NCBI RefSeq assembly: GCF_002078875.1
Contig: NC_034420.1
Coordinates: 415,510 to 479,509, forward strand
From: Numida meleagris
Taxonomy: Eukaryota; Chordata; Aves; Galliformes; Numididae
DNA: 64,000 nt
Direction of reading: 5' to 3'
A program made the position numbers and the translations under genes. Below the pieces are notes generated by a model. The model was given only the letters and a program-made list of their open reading frames with translations. It did not search any database and had not been told where the DNA came from. The first letter of the stretch is position 1. The number at the start of each line of letters is the position of its first letter. This document shows, one piece after another, positions 1 through 10,806 of this stretch.

Positions 1-483
1 CCTGGGGAACTGAGGCCTTTGCAGCTCTCATTTGAAGTGTGTGTATGTGACAGGGAAGTCTGCCTTGTCTCTCCCACCTGCTTCAGCTGCTGGGAGGATG
101 CTGTGTGCTCTCACCGGTCCCAGCTTATGGCACTTAAGATCCATTGAACTCTGGGGTCTGTGGGCTCTGTCCTGGCGATGCAGGAATCCCCCTGGCTGCA
201 CACAGCACGTGGTCTGGGTCCAGCAGTGGCCCCACTACCTCCCTGTCCCTGCTCCTGTAGATGCCCCTGGGCCCAGCATCAAGTCCAGCTGCCATAGTCC
301 CCGATGGTGCTTCTGCTCTGGGCAGTTCTGGTCAGCCAGGACCCCTGGCCAAGCCAGCACAGAGACTCCTGCCCATCCTTATGGCTGCACAGGCAGTCCC
401 ACTGGCTCAGCTGCAGCCCTCCCTCTCTCCTCTCCTTTCTTTTGTTTGTAAAATGTGACTTCTCTTGTGTTAGCTTTTTTCAG
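1..483. other. Unique GC-rich sequence, no gene recognised
   Basis: No repeat, RNA gene or convincing coding region is visible. The last 30 bases before 484 form a pyrimidine-rich tract ending in TTTTTTCAG, which is the only notable signal and is treated with the candidate exon that follows. Confidence 0.5.
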
Positions 484-569
484 GCATCCAACTGGGCAGC
501 ATCAGCAGGTGATGCTCACAGACGCTGTGCAAATTGCCGTGTCTTGGGGTCGGTCGCTGCAGAGACAAG
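484..569 (+). other. Candidate internal exon (86 bp), unrecognised
   Basis: The stretch is preceded by a strong acceptor-like sequence (a pyrimidine-rich run ending TTTTTTCAG at 475-483) and followed by a donor-like CAAG|GTAGGC, with the intron starting at 570. Two of the three forward frames are open across all 86 bases. One contains MLTDAVQIAVSWGRSLQRQ; the other is rich in Ala, Arg and Cys. I recognise neither peptide. The exon could equally belong to a long non-coding RNA, or be a chance pairing of splice-like signals, which is common in 64 kb of vertebrate DNA. No neighbouring exon was found that would fix the phase. Confidence 0.2.
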
Positions 570-984
570 GTAGGCTTCGGGTAGCAGGTTGGGTGAGCCG
601 AGCAAAGCACCCTCAGATGAGAACCAGGAGGTGTGGGTTTGCTCCCCGCTTCCCAAGCACTCTTTTGACGAGTTGGGAGTGTTTGGTACTTGGCCTCATT
701 AGAATAGGGAAAACAGGATTTCTGAGCTTGGCAGGTGTGCTGAAAAGATAAATTCAGCAACATTCGGAGGGAATCACAAGGCTACAGCTTCGCTTGGGCA
801 AGTCTGCAGGCCACAGCGTTTCTCACACATACAACTGAACCTCTCATGAACAGTCAGAGCGGGAAGAGATGCTTGAGGGATAGTTGAGGGAGATCCAGAA
901 GAAGATGAGCAGTGCAGGGATGGTGGATGGAATTGCTCATTCCCTCTCCCAGCTGACAGACAGCAGCACGAAGCAAAGTCAATA
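570..984. other. Unique sequence
   Basis: No gene or clear repeat was recognised. The right half (about 770-980) may be a heavily decayed continuation of the CR1/L3-like fragment that starts near 985, but I cannot align it with confidence. Confidence 0.4.
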
Positions 985-1105
985 AAAGTCATCTTCAAAG
1001 CAGACAGAGGGAAGCAATTTTTCACACAATGTGTTGTGGTGCTGTGGAACTCCTTGAGAAAGGGCAGCACAGAAGGTTGACACGGACTTTGGATGAGAAA
1101 CCAAT
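985..1105 (+). mobile_element. Ancient CR1/L3-type LINE fragment, ORF2 C-terminal end
   Basis: The sequence follows the pattern found near the end of CR1/L3 ORF2. An arginine/lysine-rich stretch precedes a TTTTTCACACA block, then a GTTGTGGTGCTGTGGAACTCC block that corresponds to the conserved VVxxWNxLP region. It is followed by a degenerate GACTTTGGATGA segment. Divergence is high and no terminal ATTCTATG motif is present. It is therefore an old, truncated copy, different from the younger CR1 pieces in the right half of the window. It has no coding capacity. Confidence 0.55.
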
Positions 1106-4100
1106 CAAAAATACACCCCACAGAACACACCTTGCTGAGGAAAAATGCCTTGGGGCAGGGAAATTATGGGGGGAAGTGCTGTGTTTGTCTGCTTCTTACA
1201 TCCTACCCTATCCGGCGACCGCAGGCAAGGTGGACCTTTGGGCTGGCCAGGGTGATGCAAGGCAAAAACCTTCCGGTGGACATCAGAGGTTTGAGCAGAC
1301 CCTGCTAAGGCTGGGAAGGGTGCAAGGCAGCATAGGAAGGAGGAGGAGTTCACAGGTAATCCTGTGACAGCAGGGTGACTGACGCTCAAGGAGGGAGCAC
1401 TAGCGCTCACTGCACGGGGTTGGTCTGGAAGGCAGAGCTGTGGGGTGCTAATTGTGCTCCCACCTGGGGCTCAGCCTGCAGCTTGTGGGGGTGTAGGCAA
1501 CAGGATGTGAAGATCAAGGGGGGCCCAGCAACGGGACACTGCCACGCTTTGGTGAGAGGCACAGCTCTGGGGGTGGGTAACACCTCGGTGGGATGCTACC
1601 TGGATTTTTAGAGCAGGAGAATCAAGCTCCATGATCAGTATGGGATGTACATTCATTTGGGTGCAGACCTGTACCTAAAATCCCTGTCTATACCTAAAAT
1701 GACCCAAAGGGAGTGAGTGAGGCTTAGCAGAACTGGGTGCACCGAGATGCTCAGCATCTGAGAACCCCTTGCTGCTTCTCAGAACCAAACAAATATCCCA
1801 TGGAGGCAGCAGCCAAGCTGAGTCAGGGACCACCTTCAGAGCCAAAGTCACAGGACCTGAACAGAGACGTTCCTGCCTCCTGCAGCCTGAGCACAGCTGA
1901 GCCCCCGTGCTCCCTCCCGAGCACCCGGGGAGCCAGCAGGCAGCCCTTCAGCACATGGCCACTGTGCTATTTAATGACCCTGATGCAATTAGCAAGGCAT
2001 TGCAGAGCAGCCAGTACGAACTGCAGGTGTTAGTGCCTCTCCAGGGCATGGACATCGAACAGCTGGGCTCCACCTTCCTGGCTTGCAGCTCTCAAGGGCA
2101 GGCCCAAAAATAGGCTGCGGCAATCACCTTGGCCAGAGACCCTGCTGACACAAATCACCCTGGCAGAACGGCGGGAGGAAGAAAACAGTGCAATTTGCAC
2201 AGAGATGAGCACAGAGGCAACAGAAGGGTGATGATGGAGACAGTGTGCTGCTCTGCAGCCCCATTCATCTGAAGGGGGTAGACCCAGGCCAGCAGCATCA
2301 CATGGGCGCACTCTTCCAGTTTCTAACCCCACCAATCTGCCCTCCGCCTTCCTTGTAAGACTGAGTGTTTCACCAGCACTCCCGGCCCCAGTGAATCTTG
2401 TTTTGCCACCTCTCTTCCCACCAACTAAACCTGTTTTGCCATCTAGCCCCTGGCAGAAGCACCTAACTGCCAGCAGGTGCTGAATGCCGCCTCAGCGCTG
2501 TAATTAGCGGGTTAGGCTCCTCTCCGCTCTCTGATCTCTGTTTTCATTGCTCTCTGCTGCTCATGGGAAATCTGATAGTCGGTATCTAGGGTCTTGTGTC
2601 AGCAACACTCATTGCAAAGCCGAGCACCTTGGCAACAGGCCGAAGATGGGATGGGAACACTGCAGTTGGAAGTGCATGAGATGCCTCCGGGTGGGCATCT
2701 CACAGAAAGGAGGCCTCCTGCTGCAGGAGTCTCTAGCAGCCTCCATGGCTTTGTGGATGAGAGGGAAGGGCGGCAGGGATGTCCTTGCAGGACTCAGTGG
2801 CTCAGTCTGTGGTAGGCAAGGCCAAGGACGGGATGAGTCTGCCTCCTCCACAGACACTAAAACTGTCCTTCAAGACTCCGCGTCAATGTTTTTCTGCAGC
2901 AGGCACAGCCTGACTCAGAGGAGGCATCCTCCAAAATGTCACTTGGAACAGACCTGCTTGGTTATGTCACTACCTGCTGGGGACTCAACAAAAGGAGGAG
3001 GGACACAGGCGCAGTCTTCCAGGATAGCTGTCTTTGTGTGCTGCCCTCCTAGGTTGTCCTTAAATGCCTCCAGGAAGCTGGTTGCCTTCCTGAGCTGGCA
3101 AGGCACATCTGCATGCTCGCCTGCTCCCCTGAGTACGCCCAAAGGCTCTCTTCTGTACCAAACTGGGATTCTTTAGAGCTAACAAAAAATCTCTTGAGTT
3201 TATTGTGCACAAGGAGGCTGGTGGGGAGAGAGCACACCCTGCCTGGTGCTTCAGGTGGGCTATTTTGAAGATGGGGACCTTCTCCCAAACATGGAGGCAG
3301 GAGATAAGAGGGAACATTGAAAAGTGCTTTATCCATACAAAATCCCCAAACTGTCACCTTCACTGTCCCCATTTACACAGGATATGGGCAAGTCCCCTTT
3401 GGGTCTCAAGGCTATCTGTCAGAACTGTGCATTCAGAAGAGTGACACCAAGCAGTGCCAAGTCTAAGGGGTCACTGGATAAAACAGCTTGGAGCCTCACT
3501 CCTTCTCTGAGAAAACAGAGAGAGACAGACTGGGTCCAGATGAGGCTGGGAGTACTGCTGCATGTTGGGCATGAAAGACCAAGCAGGAACCAATGTCCCT
3601 ACCCAATGGTCCACACCCTGGCATGCCATGCTGTCTGCTGGGCTCACACAGAGTGTGGGGAGAGCCCTGCCTTCCTCATCCTCCCCTTAAAACCTCACTT
3701 CTACCCCTGAGCCATACCCCTCACCACAGCGGCATTGTTCCCCCAGGCCAGCTGTCCCCTGCGGGGAGGGGAATGGCCATGCACACGTGTGTGACACAGG
3801 AGGAGCCCATGGGGAGCTGCCCTGTGCTTTGTGCTCTGGGGGTTGCAGACCCTGCTTTCACGCCGTGGCAGAGCCAGGTTCCCGGGGTGCCTTGAGCAAG
3901 GGTGCTGCTGGCATTCAGCAGGCTGGAAACTGAGCACTGCCAGGGAAGCTGTCCCTGCTGCCAGGTCCTCACAGTGACCCAGAAACAGCATCTTGGGTGC
4001 AGTGTTTCTCCACAAGCTCTCAGCCCTCCTCGGCTGAGATTCGCAGGGGGACAGGAGGAGCAGTTTGCTGGGTGTGAGGAAGCAACTTGTGCTGCGGTAC

Positions 4101-5025
4101 AGAAACGCTCCGGGTGGGTGTCACGAGCACACGCTGGGGAGTATCCCGTGGGCCTGAGCTCAGAGCTACATATGCTGCTCCTCTGCCCGCACCAAACACG
4201 GCACCTGGCATCTGCTCATCTCAGACCCCATTGGTACACAGAGGCGGTAGGTGGAAAGTCCAAGCCCACAGCACAGCCCATAAAGGTCATGTTTTATTCT
4301 GGCTGATCTCCTTCGCTTGCCTCATCTCCTGGAGGAAAATGAAGTGATAAACAGCCAGCAGCACAGTTTTGTTAAAAACAAATCAGGGCAAGCAAATGGG
4401 GATAATCCAGTTGGTGCGGGGAGCTCTGCCGAGCCGGGAGTGATGCTTTGGGAACAGCCACTGCTGCAAGCCCCAAGGTCCTGCACAGCCAACAGGCAAT
4501 GCCCAGCTTCTCGGTGAGGCCAACGCCTTGCTCCTGGCTGGTGTCCTGGGGAACATAAAAGTATTTTCTTCTTGTGCAGAATTTATACTCCTGCATTCTG
4601 CAGGCTCCCGGTCAGTGTGGAAGCTCTGCTGAGCTGACAACAATCTGTGCCCAGAGCAAGGGGTTCTCCCCAGGTGGAAAAAGCCCACGGACACAGACGG
4701 TGCAGCAGGGACTGTCAACTCTTTCAGACTGAGCCTGGCTGCAAGGGTCTTGCAGGGCAGGGACCTGGAGGAATGAAGTCTGGCCAGGACAGGGATGGCA
4801 GCAGCACACCAGGAAAGCGGGAGAGGAGAGCATGCTGACAGGCCTTGGAGGGGGGGACGTGCAGTCATCACATGGATGTGGCCAAGAGCAAGGAGGAGGG
4901 GAGAAAGCAGCACTGGGCCAGGAGCTGCTTGAGGGCCTGGGAGCCAGCTGCCATTGTTTCCGTTCTTACCTTCCTCTCACCATGCCAGGATCTCCCAGTC
5001 TTTTACAGGGCTTTGCAATCCCAGG
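1106..5025. other. Unique GC-rich sequence
   Basis: No recognisable gene, RNA or transposon was found. The many open frames here are short, overlap on both strands and have low-complexity Pro/Ser/Cys-rich translations typical of GC-rich vertebrate non-coding DNA. Confidence 0.5.
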
Positions 5026-5070
5026 ACCTGGCAAACCGAGGCACTGAGAAGCTAAGTGAGGCCACCAGAG
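5026..5070 (+). repeat. Possible MIR-type SINE tail
   Basis: The segment reads AAACCGAGGCACTGAGAAG followed by CTAAGTGAGGCC. This resembles the conserved 3' part of MIR/CORE SINEs (a GGAAACTGAGGCACAGAGAAG-like block, then TTAAGTGACTTGCCC). It is too short for certainty. Confidence 0.3.
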
Positions 5071-6446
5071 AAGATGAGAAGGGATTGTGTTTCTCTTTTT
5101 TCCCCTGAAACAAAGCAGAGCTGTCAGTTGACACTTCCAGTGCTGCTCCAGCTCTGGGGGGATTCTGGAGTTGTTTTCAGCAGCCGAGAGATGTCACGGA
5201 GCAGAGGTGGGGAGAGACAGGGGGGTTCCTGCGGCTGGGGTCCCATGTGAGGTGCCTGGAGCTGGTGTACCCCCACCAGTGTGGGACAGTGCAGTGTGTT
5301 TGCTGCTGCCTGCTGCGAGGCATGGAGTTGGGACATGCTGAGCTCTGGCCCAGAGCTGGGACACACCAAGGCCTGTCCTGGAGCTGGCATCCTGCAGGCA
5401 TCCTGGGAACCTGGGTTCTGAGGCCGTCTGCTAGGCAAAGGGTGAGGAAATCAGGCAGGCTGCCATCCAAAGTCTGCCCAGCTTTTGGCAAAAGACTGTC
5501 TAAACTGTACAGAGCTATGAAACATTTCAGCTTTGACAAATGTGTGGTTTTTAATGAAAAAAACAACCGTGTTGCACTGAAGACTTGCCCAGCTGGTCCG
5601 AGAATGGCTGAGGCAGCCTGTAGGAGCACTGGGGCAGCCGCCTGTCTCCGCACGCACAGGCTGCCCGTTGTTCTCTGCCCCAACAGGAGGATGGCCAGCC
5701 TGAAGGAGAGGATGGGATGGGACGGTCTGGGTCACTGTGTTGAGACCCACACGGCAGTGTTCCACTCCATTCCTAGTCCAGTGGGTTGGGCAGCATCCAC
5801 GCCTCAGGCTCAGAGGTCTCTGGCTGCACCCCAGGCTCCGGCGCAGACCAAACAAAGGAACAAGCTGAAGTCCCCGTGTCCCACAGCCTGTCGCTGCAGG
5901 GTTTGGCTGTCCCATACCTGCCCTTCCCACCCCCTTCTCCTTCCCTGAGCTCCCCAAGGGATGCTGTGCCCTGTTTGCTGTGTGGTTTTTTACAGTGCTG
6001 GGGCCCAGGAGGGGCAAGGCACGGTGTGGGGCTGGCAGGATGGGTGCCCTAGTGGCATGGGGGGTGCACGTCCCATGGATACAGCTGGATCCAGCCTGAC
6101 AGTCTCCGCTGCTGTCACCTTCGCCCCAGGCTCCGCCAGCCCCGCTGCCCTGCACTGCCCCTCATCTGCTTGTTATTCATGGCAGGGGGCAAGGACGTCC
6201 CCCGCCCCCCATTCAACGCAAGGACATCACCATGGAATAGCCCCAGAAGGTTGAATTTAATGCTGGGGGGATTTGCAAGTCAAGAATTCCTGTGCCCACA
6301 CAATGCGCAGCTGGGCTTTGAAAAGGCGTTGGGATTAAAATGCAACCGCAAACTTGACGAACTGGCGCAGCGCTGGCGGACAATGGGCTGTGGCCACGTT
6401 ACCATGCACGGCGCGTGAAGACCAGGCGGCGAGCTGTGGTGTGCCA
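5071..6446. other. Unique GC-rich sequence
   Basis: No gene or repeat was recognised. Overlapping ORFs of up to about 230 codons occur on both strands (for example 5247-5948 + and 5451-6155 -). They have no family signature and overlap each other, so they are regarded as GC-driven. Confidence 0.5.
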
Positions 6447-6574
6447 GGCTGCAGGGCCACGGTGTGCTGGGCTGTGGGGCCACATTGTGCCAGGCTGTGG
6501 GGCCATGGTGTGCTGGGCTGCAGGGCCATGGTGTGCTGGGCTGCGGGGCCATGGTGTGTCGGGCTGCGGGGCAT
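6447..6574. repeat. Minisatellite, 23-bp unit, about 5.5 copies
   Basis: Successive units have the form GGCTGYRGGGCCAYGGTGTGC plus two bases. They differ by scattered substitutions (CAGGG/TGGGG/CGGGG and CATGG/CACGG). The G-rich strand has a GGGG run in most units. Because 23 is not a multiple of 3, the repeat is read in all frames and does not indicate a repeated protein. Confidence 0.9.
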
Positions 6575-8668
6575 ACTTGGAGGCAGAGGGGGCTCTGAGT
6601 GAGCAGGAATGCCAGGCTGGGGCAGAGGGTTTCAGATGATGATGGATTAGACACAGGTCAACCGTGTAATAGTGAGGGACAATACCACCTGGGGCTGCCA
6701 TAATTAACACTCGGGAGATAAAGCCAGCCAAACAACTGGCAGGATCCTCCCCTGGGCACAGCTGGTCACCATCACAGCCCAGGATCCGGAGCCTGCAGGC
6801 ACGCACGGCACGGAGCACGCAAGGCTCAGTGCTGGGCACTGCGGGCGGAAGGAAGGAGCCATGAGGACCAATGTGACAAGCATCTAGTGTGACTGTCATG
6901 GCTGGGATCAATTATTTTAATGAGCCATCGGACAAAGGTCAGCAAGGAATGTGACTCAGTTGCATGCATCAATGTAACATTAGCCAGGTCTCTGCACTGG
7001 ACACCATGGAGCATGGCTGCCAAAGCTGCAGGACCAGGCAGGGACCGGCCAGGCAGGACAGCAGGACAGCAGGACAGCAGGACAGCCACCTCCCTGCCAG
7101 CAGCAGATCACTGCTCCCGAGGCTGTGGGTGGCTCTGCAGAAGCAAGGAGCAGCAAACAGTGCAGCCCAGCGCAGGGCAGGTCGGTGTGGGATGGACAAA
7201 GCCTTCCCCATGTGTGCTCTGGAGCAAGAGCAACCCCAAACACCAAACCTCACCGTGCTGCTCGCGTTAGACATGCAGGAGGATTTCTTTTTTAGTCTTT
7301 ACATGTACAAGAAACTTGTCCCCTCACTGAAGAAGGAGTCTTTCAGAAATGATGCAAAACTGATGCTATTAAACTTCAGGGAGTTTCTCAAGAGGAAAGA
7401 AGCTGTACAAATATTACTGACGGAAGGACTGACATTTTTCCTGTACTGAACTGGAGTTTCTGTGGCCATTTTAATGCCGATTCAGATAGATGTGCTGAAG
7501 AGCAGAAAAATCCTATGTTTTGAGCTGTCACAACTTCCTCAGACAGAAGGAGGGAGAGGGAGGGTTCAGTCTTTACCTGCCTCTGCCCAGCACTCACAGA
7601 CACTGGAAGTTTAGTGAACTGGCCCTGACCTGCCAGACAAATCAGAGCAGTGGCAGGAAGCCTGCCTTAGTGTAGCTATGCCTGTTGTTCCAATTGCCAG
7701 CCCTTGAACCAAGGGGAAGGAAAGCGTATAAGCAAATTCCTCTTGCACCAACTTCCAGGCAGCACCAATGGCTTTCCCTGGGCAGCAGTGCTGTGCCCTG
7801 GCCTGGCTGCTAGGAGAATGGTGATTGCCACCCTCAGTCCCAGCAGAGCCATCATCCCCACGTGGGGACTGAGCACGCTGGGATGCCCTGGCAGAGTGGC
7901 CCCACACTGCCGGATGCTGCTGGAGGGAGAGAGGAGCTCATGGGCTGAAACAACAACTTCAGGAAGTGGTGTGGGATAAACAGGCGGAAGGGGTCAGGCC
8001 CCCAGGGGTGGGAGAGCTTCTGCTCCCCTGCACCCAAAGCAAAGGGCTGGGCTAGGACCCTGGGGGTCTGGGGTCTGGGGTGGGGACCTAGTCCAAACCC
8101 TTGCTTTGGGGCAGCCAGCGATGCTGTTCCCTGGGATGGTACAGCAGCCCTGTTCTGTGTGGGCAGCCGTGCTTCATTGGGCAGCTGTGTTTTGCGGGGC
8201 GGCCCTGCCCATATCTCCTGCCCCCTTTGCCCCACAATTTAAAGGGAACCCTGAGGCACCCACAGGGAGCCCATTGGCTTGGCCTTGGCATCCTGCATGC
8301 ACTCTGCCAGGGCAATGCGAAGGGATTGCTGTTTAGATGAAATCAGCAACAGAGAGGTAAAAAATAACTAAAACAAAAACCTGGCCCTCACAATGGCAGG
8401 CAGCATCTGTCCTGCAGGAACTAGGCTCTGCGGGAATGCTTCTCTGCAGGGAAGCTCCAATCCCTGCCTGGCTCAGCTGAGGTTGCACCAGCGCATGCCC
8501 CCAGGGCACCTTTGTCATGGGTACACCTTTGTCATGGGGATGCCTTTGTCACAACCAGACCCGCTGCCTGCTGTGCTCCCCCCCCCAGCACTGCACGGGG
8601 AATTGGGGTTGGTACTCCATGCTCGTGTCCCCACCGGTGCAGTCCCTGACCTGCTCCACTCCCACACC
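6575..8668. other. Unique sequence with a short AT-rich island
   Basis: No gene was recognised. The stretch 6880-7000 is less GC-rich than its surroundings and includes ATTATTTTAATGAGCC and a TGACTCAG motif, so it could be regulatory. A four-copy 8-bp tandem repeat lies at 7054-7085. Confidence 0.45.
7054..7085. repeat. Short tandem repeat (CAGGACAG)4
   Basis: Four perfect head-to-tail copies of the 8-mer CAGGACAG. Confidence 0.95.
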
Positions 8669-8716
8669 CTATATACCCTACGTACCCTATATGCCCTATA
8701 CCCTACATGCTCTATA
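8669..8716. repeat. Imperfect 9-bp tandem repeat, CTATATACC type
   Basis: About six imperfect units follow each other: CTATATACC, CTACGTACC, CTATATGCC, CTATACC, CTACATGCT and CTATATTA. The repeat forms an AT-rich patch in otherwise GC-rich DNA about 365 bp upstream of the TATA box at 9081. Confidence 0.85.
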
Positions 8717-8769
8717 TTAAGCTGCAGGATGCTGCGTTCAGCAGACCCGCACTGCTCGCCTGGCAGGAG

Positions 8770-8779
8770 CTATATTTGG
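8770..8779. promoter_or_regulatory. CArG-like (SRF-type) motif
   Basis: CTATATTTGG differs by one base from the CC(A/T)6GG serum response factor site. It lies 302 bp upstream of the TATA box at 9081. A single 10-mer is weak evidence taken alone. Confidence 0.3.
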
Positions 8780-9080
8780 AAGGTGCTGCCTGGTTCCCTC
8801 CTGGCCGCCGCAGCGCGCGGTCCGCAATGCTGGCTGACACTGAGCCCGCTGCGCCAGCGCGGCCCCCGCCTCCCAGCCCCATGCCACCTCGGCTCCCTTT
8901 TCCCTGCTTTTCTTTCCTGCGGGCTGTGAAAAGGTGCAGTCTGCCTGCGACCGCTTCTCCTCCCTCCCTTCCCCCTTCCTGCTGGTCAAAACCGCCATCC
9001 TGGAACAGCCTGGCGGATTAGTGCAAGGATACCTTTGAAACCGATGCCAGGAAAGCTCCGTGGATCAGTTAACAGGAGAG

Positions 9081-9089
9081 TATAAAAAG
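9081..9089 (+). promoter_or_regulatory. Candidate TATA-box core promoter
   Basis: TATAAAAAG is a close match to a vertebrate TATA box. It follows GC-rich, CpG-containing sequence (8800-8900), and the expected start site would be near 9110-9115, in a C-rich tract. The first downstream ATG (9133) opens a frame of 120 codons with no recognisable domain. Its translation runs through a polypyrimidine tract as FLFFFFS, so I do not call it a gene. If the promoter is real, the transcript could be non-coding or have its coding start in a later exon. Confidence 0.35.
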
Positions 9090-9239
9090 CAAGGCCTGTC
9101 TCCCCCCGCGCTCCCCCCAGCTCTCTTCCTCCATGTCACTGGCCCTGGCTGCTGGCTCGCCCCTGGCTGGGGGCCTGCGATCCCAAACGTGTTCTCCAGG
9201 CTGGCTTGCCTCATTAATTAAAGAAGACAGATTTTTAGC

Positions 9240-9288
9240 TTCTTTCCCTCCCTCCCTCTCTCTCTTCCTTTTTTTTTTTTTTTCCTTG
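9240..9288. repeat. Polypyrimidine tract with T15
   Basis: A run of C and T (CCCTCCCTCCCTCTCTCTC type) leads into fifteen consecutive T residues at 9269-9283. Confidence 0.9.
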
Positions 9289-9604
9289 GGCTCCTGCTGG
9301 GGAAATTGGAGCGAGGCTTGTGGGGGCAGGGGGAGGAAGAGGAAGGGCACCAGGGGCTGTGGGCACTGCTGCAGAGCTCCCAGGTCGGCACGGCGTTGGT
9401 GCCTGCCCCTCACGAGCAGCATCTGGGGGGTGAGGGGAGAGGGGATGCAGCTCCCTGCGGTCACAGCCCCTCTGGGGACGTTCCCTCTCAGCTGAGCAGC
9501 ACGGCATCCTTCCTGCTGCCAGCACCCCCATGCTGACCTGTGCAGAGAGCTGTCCCCTTCCTCTGGCACAGAGGGGACTGTGGATGCAGCTGCACACAAT
9601 GCTG

Positions 9605-10095
9605 TGCTCGTGGTGCAGCGTGTGTGTTGCAAGCATGCAGCGGTGGCCTATGAGTGGTGCACTGTGTGTGGCACAGGGTGCGGGGTAAGTTAAGAGTGAT
9701 GCAGTGTGCACAGTGCAGTGTGCATGGTACAGCAGTGAGCGGTACACCATGAGCAGTGCCAGCGTGCATTGTGCATGGTGCAGTGTGCACAGTACAATGT
9801 GAATGTTGCATTGTGCGTGGTGCACTGTGCGTGGTGCAGTGTGCATAATGCAGTGGGCACAGTGCACTGCGTGATGCGCTGAATGTGGTGCAGAGTGCAT
9901 GGTGCAGTGTGAGCAGTGCTGTATGCACAGCGCAGTGTGTGATGCATGGTGTGGTGCACCGTGCATGTTGCAGTGTGCACAATGCAGCATGTGATGCATG
10001 GTGTGTGGCGCAGTGTGTGCAGTGCAGTGTGCTTGATGCAGGACGCATGGTGCAGTGCATGTGGTACCATGTGCGTGGTGCGGTGTGCGCTCCTG
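9605..10095. repeat. Degenerate GTGCA-rich minisatellite, about 490 bp
   Basis: The + strand is built from variants of GTGCAGT, GTGCACA and GTGCATG joined in 7-, 14- and 15-base steps. The array is interrupted by slightly longer variants such as GTACAGC and GTGATGC. On the - strand it is nearly free of stop codons in all three frames, because TTA, CTA and TCA are rare on the + strand. This produces overlapping - strand ORFs of 341, 220 and 212 codons with His/Cys/Thr/Ala-rich repeats such as CTLHHAQCT. The simultaneous openness of three frames argues that this is a property of the repeat rather than of a protein. Confidence 0.85.
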
Positions 10096-10389
10096 CTCCG
10101 GGTATGACACACAGTACAGAGCACTGCGGCAGCTCGCTCCAGCTGCACACATGTCAGAGTAGCACATCTGAGCCCATCCCCAGCACAGGCACCACTGTCT
10201 GCATGCGCTGACATGGGGAGAAAGGGTGAGCAAGCCTGAGCATGGACATGGGGGGAACATGGGGGCATGGGCGCTTCAGGAGGGGCTGTGCAAGGGGCTG
10301 CCCCTGGCTCTCCTCGTCCATGTCCCATTTGCCCTGGGAGGGGCCCTGACTGGTTCTGGCTGAGTCATCTCCGGATCTACCAGCCTGGC
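10096..10389. other. Unique sequence downstream of the minisatellite
   Basis: No gene or repeat was recognised. The array fades into unique GC-rich DNA. The only recurrent motif is a short GGACATGGGG / GGGCATGGG pattern near 10240-10272. Confidence 0.4.
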
Positions 10390-10706
10390 TGCAGAATTTA
10401 ATTCTAAGCTCGTCTTTTTAACACGAAGATCGCTTACATCCAGCTGCACAAGCCGCGGCCCCTTTAGGATTTAATAATAAAATGAATGCCCATGACCTGA
10501 CTGTTTGCTCACGCCTGGATCTTCCTTGATGGATGAACAGAAATTGCTCCCTGGCTCGGGTCATCCGCAGTAAAAATCGCCAGTCGATTGCTGGGCCCTC
10601 CCTCGGCTCCTCCGCGTTCAGGGCTCGCTGCCTTCGTTTGGGACCTGGCTTGAAACGGATAATCAATAATAATCAGGCTCGACGCTGTGACGGCACCTTT
10701 GATCCG
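10390..10706. promoter_or_regulatory. Candidate regulatory element, AT-motif rich
   Basis: This is a non-repetitive stretch of mixed composition. It combines clusters of TAAT/ATTA-type cores (GGATTTAATAATAAAATGAATG, given here only as its position 10466-10487, and GGATAATCAATAATAATCAG near 10657-10676) with CpGs and no open frame of interest. Such a texture inside GC-rich flanks resembles a conserved non-coding enhancer. No alignment could be run, so conservation is inferred rather than shown. It continues directly into the SINE-like segment at 10707. Confidence 0.35.
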
Positions 10707-10806
10707 AGGATCTCGGAGCACTTTGCAGCGGATAATGAACGGAGCCCCTCTGTGAGGCAGGCGGGAGCGTCTGCATTTTATGAGGGGGAGAAGAGCCCAA
10801 GGACGG
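10707..10806 (+). repeat. Ancient MIR/CORE-type SINE-like segment
   Basis: The order of blocks matches the 3' half of MIR/L2-tailed SINEs. GGAGCACTTTGCA corresponds to AGCGCTTTACA. It is followed by GATAATGAA, then CCTCTGTGAGGCAGG (for CCCTGTGAGGTAGG), then GCATTTTATGAGGGGGAGAAG (positions 10772-10792, for CCCATTTTACAGATGGGGAAAC), then AAGGACGGG. Several positions have changed to CpG. Bird genomes retain very few MIR-like copies, and those that remain are often under constraint. Confidence 0.45.

Noticed and set aside
9235..10260. 341-codon - strand ORF, longest in the window
   Set aside because: It lies in a minisatellite and two other frames are equally open. The peptide is only a translation of the repeat, and no promoter, start context or domain supports a gene.
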